Shown: positions 1 to 5,282 of the stretch, in pieces
How the letters are laid out: the number at the start of each line of letters is the position of its first letter
Numbering within the stretch: the stretch's first letter is position 1
Assembly: GCA_902827055.1 (NCBI GenBank)
Contig: CADEHD010000046.1
Location: forward strand, 1 to 11,160
Origin: an uncultured Chloroflexota bacterium
GTDB lineage: Bacteria > Chloroflexota > Dehalococcoidia > UBA2979
Direction: 5' to 3'
DNA length: 11,160 nucleotides
Notes under the pieces: generated by a model
Seen by the model: only the letters and a program-made list of their open reading frames with translations
The model's database searches: none
What the model was told of the DNA's origin: nothing
Translations under genes and position numbers: made by a program

Positions 1-14
1 GGCCGCGTTCGCCC

Positions 15-1604
15 TTGCGAGGTGGTGTGGGTACTCACGGGCTCCGTGTCCGCCCGCCGCGACATGGCGTCCGGGCGGCGCTCCTCGCTGCGCTGGCCCT
101 GCTTGTCGTGCTCGGGGTGGCCGACGTTCCCCGTCCGGCGCGCGCCGACGGAGAGCTCGCCGTCACGGTGGGTGAGCCCGATGACGCGGCGTTCCCGGAG
201 TTCTCGTTCGTGCTCACCGCTGACAGCCAGGGTCGGCCCCTTGACGAGTTGACCCCGGAGAACGTACGTGTTCGCGAGGGCGGCGTCCCGGCCGTCGTGA
301 CCTCGGTGCAGCGGGCGCGGGAGAGTGGTGTGCCGCTGGCCCTCGTGGTGACGGTCGACACGAGTGGCAGCATGGCCGGCACCAGCATGGACCAGGCCAG
401 GGCAGCGGCCGGCGCGTTCATCCAACGCCTCGGGCCCCGCGACGCCGTCGGCGTGGTCGCCTTCAGCGACGACGCGCATGTGTTGCAGCCGGTCTCAGGC
501 GATCGAGGTCCGTCTGCCCGTGCGATCGCCTCGCTGGCCGCGTCAGGCAACACCGCCCTGTACGACGCCGTCGCCGAGTCCGTGCGCGCTGCCGCGGAGT
601 CCGGGCTGCCGCGCCGCGCGGTCGTGATGCTCAGCGACGGGCAGGAGTTCGGCGGCGCCTCGAGCCTGAGTCGTGACGAGTCGCTGGCGCGCGCGGCCGC
701 GGGCGGTGCGGTGTTCTACATGATCGGCGTCGGACCGGACATCGACGTGGCGTTCCTGCAGGAAGTGGCGCGCCGTTCCGGCGGCCGCTTCTTCCAGGCG
801 GCGGGGGCGGCCGACGTCCCGCAGGTGTACGCGGCACTCGAGGACTTGCTGCGCACGGAGTTCGTGGTGACGGCGCGGTCGACGGCGTCGCCTGCCGGAG
901 CGGAGCGCCAGGTCGACGTCGAGGTCGTGACCGGCCGTGGCCAGGGGGCGCGCGGCCGCACCTACACAAGCCATCGCCCCGCCGACTTGACGGCGTCGTT
1001 CGTTGCCGGGGCTGCCCCCGCGGCCCCACCGGCGGCCCGTCCGCCCGCCCCCATGGAGGGGGCCACAGGCTGGTTCCCGGGCTCCCTGACTACCCTCGAG
1101 ATAGCCGGCCTCGTTGGGCTGATCGCGCTGGTCGGGTTGGCGGCCGGTGCCGGATTCGTCCTTGTCGGTCGGCAGCGGAGGCGCCACCGCCGCCCGGTCC
1201 AGATGCGGTCGCTCTGGCGCGGCGCGATCGCGACACCGCTGCACACCGCGGATGCCCAGGGCGGCGCCGCCTCGGCGCGCCTGCGCGTCTCGGCTGGGCC
1301 CGGGGTCGGCTCACTGTTACACGTCGCCGAGGGGCGGTGTGTCATCGGAGCAGCGGATGATTGTGCGGTGCGGCTCAGCGCCAGCGGGGTTGCCGATCAC
1401 CACGCGGTGGTGACGTGGACGAATGGCCGAGCGCTCATCCACCACCTGGCCCCGGGTTACGAGACGCGCGTGAACGGCCGGCTCATCGATGCCGCGGCGT
1501 TGGATCTCGGCTACGAGATCGCGATAGGCAACGTGCTCGTGCTGCGCTACGAGTCCAACACGAGCCTCGTGGAGCCAGCGGGCCGAGCCAGGCGGGTTGC
1601 CTAG
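15..1604 (+). CDS. Membrane-anchored VWA domain protein with cytoplasmic FHA-like domain
   Basis: Predicted cell-surface protein of 529 residues. A hydrophobic segment at about residues 20-38, after several arginines, looks like a signal peptide or anchor. A beta-rich stretch (50-105) precedes a von Willebrand factor A domain (about 107-285) with a complete metal-ion-dependent adhesion site: DTSGS at 115-119, Thr180 and Asp208. A proline/alanine-rich linker (332-348) leads to a second membrane helix (about 362-386), a basic stop-transfer stretch (RQRRRHRRP) and an FHA-like domain (about 423-512). This puts VWA outside and FHA inside. VWA domains bind protein ligands through a divalent metal; the actual partner is unknown. 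The FHA core is degenerate (see findings). The start is uncertain: the first in-frame start is TTG at 15, GTG at 27 is possible, no good ribosome site is visible, and the frame is open to the left edge, so the true start may lie outside. The domain call is firm, the role is not. Confidence 0.85.
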   Translation: MRGGVGTHGLRVRPPRHGVRAALLAALALLVVLGVADVPRPARADGELAVTVGEPDDAAFPEFSFVLTADSQGRPLDELTPENVRVREGGVPAVVTSVQRARESGVPLALVVTVDTSGSMAGTSMDQARAAAGAFIQRLGPRDAVGVVAFSDDAHVLQPVSGDRGPSARAIASLAASGNTALYDAVAESVRAAAESGLPRRAVVMLSDGQEFGGASSLSRDESLARAAAGGAVFYMIGVGPDIDVAFLQEVARRSGGRFFQAAGAADVPQVYAALEDLLRTEFVVTARSTASPAGAERQVDVEVVTGRGQGARGRTYTSHRPADLTASFVAGAAPAAPPAARPPAPMEGATGWFPGSLTTLEIAGLVGLIALVGLAAGAGFVLVGRQRRRHRRPVQMRSLWRGAIATPLHTADAQGGAASARLRVSAGPGVGSLLHVAEGRCVIGAADDCAVRLSASGVADHHAVVTWTNGRALIHHLAPGYETRVNGRLIDAAALDLGYEIAIGNVLVLRYESNTSLVEPAGRARRVA

Positions 1605-1620
1605 CCCGGCCGCGGGTCGG

Positions 1621-1944
1621 TCAGGCGGTGCGACCCTGTGCACGCGTGATGGCGCGCACGATCATGCCCTTCTCGGGGAGCGGCTTCCAACCGGCGGGGG
1701 TGTTGTAGTAGCGGCAGCCGTTGCTCGTCTCGTCTGGCTCCCGGTCGGCGTACTCGACATCCAGTCCCTCGACCTTGATCGAGGGCGAGCCAATGACGTT
1801 GGCCATCTTCGCGTCCTCGTCGGTGCGGACCATGATCTCCTCGATGTCCGCCTGGACACCCGTGTCCGCGATCGCCTCGTTGAGGATCGCTCGCGCTTGG
1901 TCTTTGTGGGCGCAGCCTTCACTCAGCATCAGCGTGATTTTCAC
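1621..1944 (-). CDS. Small thioredoxin-fold protein with a single cysteine at the active-site position
   Basis: A 107-residue cytoplasmic protein. It opens with a beta strand (KITLML) followed by SEGCAHK at residues 8-14, where thioredoxins and glutaredoxins carry CxxC. Here only Cys11 is present, with Lys14 in the second position. A GSPSIKVEG stretch (52-60) supplies the expected cis-proline loop (Pro54), and a second cysteine lies in NGCRYY (75-80). The fold is probably thioredoxin-like; a thiol or peroxide role is inference. The start is GTG at 1944-1942, preceded by a clear ribosome site (GGGGAAGG, about 8 bases upstream). The gene converges on the VWA gene with a 16-bp gap, and 75 bp separate its start from the end of the Nudix gene upstream, so it may be read through from that operon or have its own promoter; I see no strong one. 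Confidence 0.8.
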   Translation of the reverse strand: MKITLMLSEGCAHKDQARAILNEAIADTGVQADIEEIMVRTDEDAKMANVIGSPSIKVEGLDVEYADREPDETSNGCRYYNTPAGWKPLPEKGMIVRAITRAQGRTA

Positions 1945-2019
1945 GTTCGTACCTTCCCCGCCTACGGTGTCGATTCGCGGCTCGCATTCTCGCTGCCCGG
2001 ACCGAAATCCGAAAGCGCC

Positions 2020-2523
2020 TTACCGGGCGCCCGTTTCGAGCCGTTGTGACCACGCCTCGATGATCGCGTAGTCGTGCGCGAAGGCGAGGGGTGGCAGGTC
2101 ATCGGGCGCGAAGTAGCCCACGGCCGTCGCTTCCGGGCCCGGCGTCGGCTCCGCCTCGGCCGTGCCCTCGTACATCACGAACACGACCGGATTCCCACGC
2201 TCGCTGAACACACCCAGCAGGCCCGTGACAGTGACGGCGACGCCGGCCTCCTCCCAGACCTCGCGGGCGGCGGCTTCCTCCACCACTTCCCCGCGATCCA
2301 CGAATCCGGAGGGAAACGACCAGCGCCCCAGCCCCGGCTCGTGATTGCGCTGCACGAGCAGGACCGCGCGTCCCCGCGCCACGAGGACGCCGGCCGCGAC
2401 CTTGGGGTCGCGCCACTGGACCTGCCCGCACCCGTCGCACCGAGGTGGCACGCCGCTGTCGGGACGAAGCGCGGCGCCGCAGCGCGGGCAGAACCCCGCC
2501 GCCTCGAGTGGACCGGCGCCCAT
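2020..2523 (-). CDS. Zinc-ribbon Nudix hydrolase
   Basis: A 167-residue hydrolase. An N-terminal zinc ribbon has two CxxC knuckles (Cys12/Cys15 and Cys29/Cys32). The Nudix fold follows, with a complete Nudix box at 73-95: Gly73, Glu79, then REVWEEAGV at 87-95, matching GX5EX7REUXEEXGU. The glutamates coordinate the metal that cleaves a nucleoside diphosphate linked to another group. The combination of zinc ribbon and Nudix domain recalls NudC, but NudC's SQPWPFP signature after the box is absent, so NADH/NAD cap hydrolysis should not be assumed and the substrate is unknown. The start ATG (2523-2521) overlaps the stop of the upstream deacetylase gene by one base (TGATG) and has no ribosome site of its own, which argues for translational coupling. 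Longer in-frame extension upstream would run through the deacetylase gene and is not credible. Confidence 0.9.
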   Translation of the reverse strand: MGAGPLEAAGFCPRCGAALRPDSGVPPRCDGCGQVQWRDPKVAAGVLVARGRAVLLVQRNHEPGLGRWSFPSGFVDRGEVVEEAAAREVWEEAGVAVTVTGLLGVFSERGNPVVFVMYEGTAEAEPTPGPEATAVGYFAPDDLPPLAFAHDYAIIEAWSQRLETGAR

Positions 2524-3269
2524 CAGAACTGCAGCAGCACGCGCCGGAACCGCTCGACGTATCGCCCGTCGGGTTCCCGCCAGAAGGTCGGCATCTGCTC
2601 CAGGAACTCGCTCGAGAACTGACTCGCGTGTGCGCGCATTGCGGTGAGCTTGGTCTCGATGACGGAGCTGATGTCCGATTCGCTGTTGGGACGCTCCGAG
2701 CCGAACAGGTAGATGGCGCGTACCCGATGCGGCTCGAGTCCGGCCTCGAGGTGCTCGGGGAAGTTCAGGCGGTCGCGTGCTGTGGGGTAGATCGCGTCGA
2801 CGGTTGCGTAGCCGATCGTGCGATGGTCGCTGTGATTCACGAAGGCGTCCTGGTGGAACAGGGGTTCCGGATCGTGCGTGTAGACGGCGAACGGGCGGAA
2901 CGCACGAATCTCCCGCGTGACCGCCTCGAGCAGCGCCCGGGAGCGCTCGAGTTCGCCATCCACGAATCCAAGGAAGCCCACGCTCTGGACGCCGAGGATT
3001 CGGGCGGCCTCGCGCTGTTCCTCGGCGCGGAGCGCGGCGAGCGAGGCGGGCGTCTGCGTTGGGTCGTCCGAGCCCTTTGAGCCGTCGGTGGCGACCACGT
3101 AGCGGACATCCCACCCGTCGCGCGCGAGCAGGGCCGCCGTCCCCGCCGCGCCGAAGTCGGCGTCGTCCGGGTGCGCCGCAACCACGAGCGCGCGGCGTAG
3201 CTCGCCGGTGGCTGCGTCCGGCTCTCGCGGCTGGACCGGTGGGAAGAGGTCTTCGAGTCCGGCGGGCAT
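2523..3269 (-). CDS. PIG-L/LmbE family deacetylase
   Basis: A 248-residue zinc-dependent N-deacetylase of the PIG-L (LmbE-like) family, which removes acetyl groups from GlcNAc-type sugars and includes MshB (mycothiol), BshB (bacillithiol) and many uncharacterised enzymes. The metal site is visible: AHPDD at 32-36 (His33, Asp36) and NHSDH at 145-149 (His149), plus the family's ATDGSKGSDD stretch at 60-69. No signal peptide or membrane segment is seen, so it should be cytoplasmic. The start ATG at 3269-3267 follows AGGGAG with about 5 bases of spacing, which decides it over longer extensions that would overlap lexA. It is the first gene of a coupled pair with the Nudix hydrolase and is divergent from lexA. 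No other mycothiol or bacillithiol gene is in view, so the substrate is open. The ribosome site lies in one arm of a possible hairpin (3274-3298). Confidence 0.9.
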   Translation of the reverse strand: MPAGLEDLFPPVQPREPDAATGELRRALVVAAHPDDADFGAAGTAALLARDGWDVRYVVATDGSKGSDDPTQTPASLAALRAEEQREAARILGVQSVGFLGFVDGELERSRALLEAVTREIRAFRPFAVYTHDPEPLFHQDAFVNHSDHRTIGYATVDAIYPTARDRLNFPEHLEAGLEPHRVRAIYLFGSERPNSESDISSVIETKLTAMRAHASQFSSEFLEQMPTFWREPDGRYVERFRRVLLQF

Positions 3270-3273
3270 CGAT

Positions 3274-3298
3274 GCTCCCTGTGCTGAGGATAGGGAGC
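3274..3298 (-). promoter_or_regulatory. Hairpin covering the ribosome site of the PIG-L gene
   Basis: Seen directly: a perfect 7-bp inverted repeat (GCTCCCT/AGGGAGC) with an 11-base loop. On the minus-strand transcript the 3' arm contains the AGGGAG ribosome site and ends about 4 bases before the ATG, so folding would hide the site. The repeat could equally be a DNA operator. A -10-like TATCCT (3292-3287, minus) overlaps the 5' arm; if it is the real promoter, the message would start inside the hairpin and the structure would not form. Confidence 0.4.
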
Positions 3299-3349
3299 GC
3301 AGCGTACCGGCGTCCGCGCGCCCTCGCGAGGTCGGAGTGCCATGCACGC

Positions 3350-3379
3350 TTGACCGAGATCGACCAGAGCGGGTACCGT
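3350..3379 (+). promoter_or_regulatory. Candidate lexA promoter
   Basis: A -35-like TTGACC at 3350-3355 and a -10-like TACCGT at 3374-3379 with an 18-bp spacer. Transcription would begin around 3385-3388, giving a leader of about 90 bases and placing the LexA-like dyad at or just after the start point, a normal place for repression. The -35 is good and the -10 weak (three of six bases), so this is a hand call. Confidence 0.45.
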
Positions 3380-3387
3380 TATCCACA
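3379..3387 (+). promoter_or_regulatory. Perfect DnaA-box 9-mer in the lexA control region
   Basis: TTATCCACA matches the classical high-affinity DnaA box exactly. It sits at the downstream edge of the candidate lexA -10 element and two bases before the LexA-like dyad. I see no cluster of further boxes or an AT-rich unwinding element, so this is not an origin. A single box in a promoter could mean DnaA-dependent transcriptional control, or it could be chance. Confidence 0.4.
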
Positions 3388-3388
3388 A

Positions 3389-3414
3389 GAACGTTTGTGC
3401 CGTACGCACGTTCG
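3389..3414. promoter_or_regulatory. Candidate LexA operator
   Basis: CGTACGCACGTTCG at 3401-3414 matches the Gram-positive LexA box CGAACNNNNGTTCG with one mismatch. It is embedded in a wider imperfect dyad whose outer arms are GAACGT (3389-3394) and ACGTTC (3408-3413), so two overlapping LexA half-site pairs can be drawn. The position in the divergent region 64 bases upstream of lexA fits autorepression, which is usual for lexA genes. Binding is inferred. Confidence 0.55.
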
Positions 3415-3477
3415 CCCCGAGGCGTTCGTGCCGGTCGCATCCGCGCAGTTCGTGCAGTCCGGGCTGGAGTCGTATTG

Positions 3478-4113
3478 ATGGATGGTCTGTCGTCGAAGCA
3501 GCTGCGCATCCTGGAGTTCCTGCGCTCGTTCCTCGACGAGCACGACTACCCGCCATCGATCCGGGACATCCAGCAGGGGTGCGATATCTCGTCGACTTCG
3601 GTGGTCGACTACAACCTCAAGCGCCTCGAGGAGAAGGGGCTGATCCGGCGGGACCGCGAGGTTTCGCGCGCGATCGAGCTGCTCGATGCGGGTGGCCGCC
3701 GCTCGCGGACGGTGCGGGTGCCGGTCCTTGGCAAGATCGCCGCTGGTCTCCCGATCCCCATGCCGCCAGACACGGCCGCACTGGATGCGTACGACGATGC
3801 GGTCGAGTTGACCGAGGCGCAGACGCGCGGGAAGTCGAACGTCTTCGCGTTACGCGTCGAGGGCACCTCGATGATCGACGCGCTGATCAACGACGGTGAC
3901 ATCGTCATCCTCGAGCCCACGCACTCGTGCGAGGACGGCGAGATGGTCGCAGTCTGGCTCAAGGAGCAGAACGAGACCACCCTCAAGCAGTTCTTCCATG
4001 AGGGCGATCGCATCCGCTTGCAGCCCATGAACTCGACGATGCAGCCGTTCTACACGAGCCCGGACAACATCGAGGTGCAGGGTCGCGTGGTGACCGCCAT
4101 TCGGTCCTGGTAG
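3478..4113 (+). CDS. lexA: LexA repressor, SOS response master regulator
   Basis: A 211-residue LexA. The N-terminal winged helix-turn-helix (about 1-70) includes the recognition region SSTSVVDYNLKRLEEKGL (38-55). The C-terminal half is the self-cleaving S24 peptidase domain: cleavage site Ala89-Gly90 in KIAAGLPIP, nucleophile Ser131 in GTSM, and general base Lys170 in TTLKQF. All key residues are intact, so RecA-stimulated self-cleavage is expected to relieve repression of DNA-repair genes. Length is typical (about 200-230). The start is ATG at 3478, with GGAG at 3466-3469 about 8 bases upstream. The frame stays open for some 270 bases further upstream, but that stretch is promoter-like and has no homology to the family. 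The gene stands alone between a divergent deacetylase operon and an ABC ATPase gene. Autoregulation is supported by the LexA-like dyad just upstream. Confidence 0.97.
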   Translation: MDGLSSKQLRILEFLRSFLDEHDYPPSIRDIQQGCDISSTSVVDYNLKRLEEKGLIRRDREVSRAIELLDAGGRRSRTVRVPVLGKIAAGLPIPMPPDTAALDAYDDAVELTEAQTRGKSNVFALRVEGTSMIDALINDGDIVILEPTHSCEDGEMVAVWLKEQNETTLKQFFHEGDRIRLQPMNSTMQPFYTSPDNIEVQGRVVTAIRSW

Positions 4114-4136
4114 GGACGACCTCGCCGTGGTCATCC
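4114..4136 (+). terminator. Possible weak hairpin terminator after lexA
   Basis: GGACGACC (4114-4121) and GGTCATCC (4129-4136) can pair as an 8-bp stem with one C-A mismatch and a 7-base loop, starting directly after the lexA stop codon. No run of T follows, so intrinsic termination is doubtful. Confidence 0.25.
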
Positions 4137-4156
4137 GACGACCCGCACGCCCACAC

Positions 4157-4183
4157 TTGAGGTGTCGCCCTCTAGGCTAGATC
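4157..4183 (+). promoter_or_regulatory. Weak promoter candidate for the ABC ATPase gene
   Basis: TTGAGG at 4157-4162 and TAGATC at 4178-4183 are separated by 15 bp, shorter than ideal. If used, transcription would begin near 4190, downstream of the GTG at 4162 and upstream of the GTG at 4222, favouring the later start of the ABC ATPase gene. Confidence 0.25.
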
Positions 4184-4221
4184 CCGCCGCACGGGGCGGT
4201 TCGGATGCTTGGCGGGGTGCC

Positions 4222-5262
4222 GTGGCGCAGACAGACGTTTCGCTACCTGACGTTCCGTTGCTGCGAGTGCGGGGGCTCTCGGCGTCGTATCGGACGCCGA
4301 ACGGCGTGATCCCCGCGGTGCGCGACGTGTCGTTCGACCTCCAGCGTGGCGAGACGCTTGCACTCGTCGGGGAGTCGGCGGCGGGCAAGAGCTCGATCGG
4401 CCTGGCACTCCTCGGGCTGCTGCCTCCCAATGCCTCAGTGGTGAGCGGCGAGGCGCTGTTTCGCGGCGAGCCGTTGCTCGGCGCGACGCCTCAGCGTCTG
4501 CGCGAACTGCGCGGTGCGGCGATCTCGATGATCTTCCAGGACGCGCAGTCGGCGTTGACTCCCACGATCTCGGTCGGCGACCAGGTTGCCGAGGTCTACG
4601 CCGCCCATCTTCGGTTGTCGAAGAAGGAGGCGCGGGAGCGCGCCGTCTCGCGGCTTCGCGAGGTGCTTCCGGACGCGGATCGCGTCGCCAAGGCCTATCC
4701 GTTCCAGCTCTCGGGCGGGATGGCGCAGCGCGTGATGATCGCGATGGCGACCGCGCTCTCGCCGCAGGTCATCATCGCGGATGAGCCGACCGCGAGCCTC
4801 GACCCGAGCGTGCGCCAGGAGACACTGGCCGCCCTCGAGCGGCTGCGTGACGAGCAGGGCGTCGGGGTGCTGTTGATCACGCACGACTTCGGCGTGGTCG
4901 CTCGCCTCGCCGACCGCGTCGCGGTCATGTACGCGGGCGAGCTCGTCGAAGTGTCGGACGTGCGGACGGCGTTCAGGGCGCCGCGCCATCCGTACACGTT
5001 CGGTCTGCTCTCGAGTCTCCCGGCGTTTGCGGCGGAGCGTGGCCAGCTGGTCCCGATGCCCGGCCAGCCGCCCGATCTCTCAGCACTGCCGCCCGGGTGT
5101 CCGTTCCTTCCGCGATGCGCCAAGGTCACGCTCAGGTGTCGTGGTGATGCGGCCCCCGCGCTTGCGCCGTACGCGGGTTCCGAGTCCGAGGCGGACACCG
5201 CCGAGGAGCCCGACCACCTCGTCGCCTGTTACAACCCGATCGCGGTTGCCCTGCGCGAGTAG
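4222..5262 (+). CDS. Oligopeptide/dipeptide-type ABC transporter ATP-binding protein (OppD/DppD-like)
   Basis: A 346-residue ATPase that would power uptake of peptides, nickel or similar solutes as a cytoplasmic subunit. From the 4222 start the motifs are: Walker A GESAAGKS at 50-57 (the usual GESGSGKS has Gly and Ser where Ala-Ala occurs here), Q-loop Gln106, signature LSGGM at 163-167, Walker B IIADEP at 184-189, and switch His221. The C-terminal OppD/DppD extension carries the family cysteines (293, 299, 306 and 336, with GCPFLPRC), an arrangement reported to hold an iron-sulfur cluster in mycobacterial OppD. GTG at 4222 gives a family-like short N-terminus; GTG at 4162 would add 20 residues, but a possible promoter lies between them. 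No permease or binding protein adjoins it, so it is an orphan here. It ends 7 bp from the convergent holA. Confidence 0.9.
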   Translation: MAQTDVSLPDVPLLRVRGLSASYRTPNGVIPAVRDVSFDLQRGETLALVGESAAGKSSIGLALLGLLPPNASVVSGEALFRGEPLLGATPQRLRELRGAAISMIFQDAQSALTPTISVGDQVAEVYAAHLRLSKKEARERAVSRLREVLPDADRVAKAYPFQLSGGMAQRVMIAMATALSPQVIIADEPTASLDPSVRQETLAALERLRDEQGVGVLLITHDFGVVARLADRVAVMYAGELVEVSDVRTAFRAPRHPYTFGLLSSLPAFAAERGQLVPMPGQPPDLSALPPGCPFLPRCAKVTLRCRGDAAPALAPYAGSESEADTAEEPDHLVACYNPIAVALRE

Positions 5263-5282
5263 CGTCGCGTCAGCGCTCGCGC
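5253..5282. terminator. Inverted repeat spanning the convergent ABC ATPase/holA stop codons
   Basis: A perfect 7-bp inverted repeat (GCGCGAG at 5253-5259, CTCGCGC at 5276-5282) with a 16-base loop straddles both stop codons of the convergent genes. It could act as a hairpin in either direction, but there is no T tract on either side and GC-rich coding sequence yields such repeats by chance. Confidence 0.25.

Noticed and set aside
543..1244. Long minus-strand frame (233 codons) opposite the VWA gene
   Set aside because: Antisense shadow of a clearly coding frame; arginine/proline/alanine-rich with no domain, typical of high-GC DNA.
1602..1620. Terminator between the convergent VWA and thioredoxin-like genes
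   Set aside because: Only a 4-bp CCCG/CGGG stem with a 4-base loop and no T tract; too short to support.
2020..2523. Calling the Nudix gene nudC (NADH/NAD-cap hydrolase)
   Set aside because: The zinc ribbon fits, but the SQPWPFP signature that defines NudC is not present.
2524..3114. Extension of the Nudix frame upstream through the deacetylase gene
   Set aside because: It runs in a different frame across a well-supported enzyme; the TGATG junction gives a natural start.
3379..3414. Replication origin at the DnaA box
   Set aside because: There is one box only, no AT-rich unwinding region and no dnaA, dnaN or parAB neighbour.
3208..3477. Upstream in-frame extension of lexA
   Set aside because: The extra 90 residues are arginine-rich and unlike any LexA N-terminus, and the stretch holds promoter-like and operator-like sites; ATG at 3478 has a ribosome site.
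3270..3509. Upstream in-frame extension of the PIG-L gene into lexA
   Set aside because: It would overlap the lexA start; the ATG at 3269 has a good ribosome site and family-like N-terminus.
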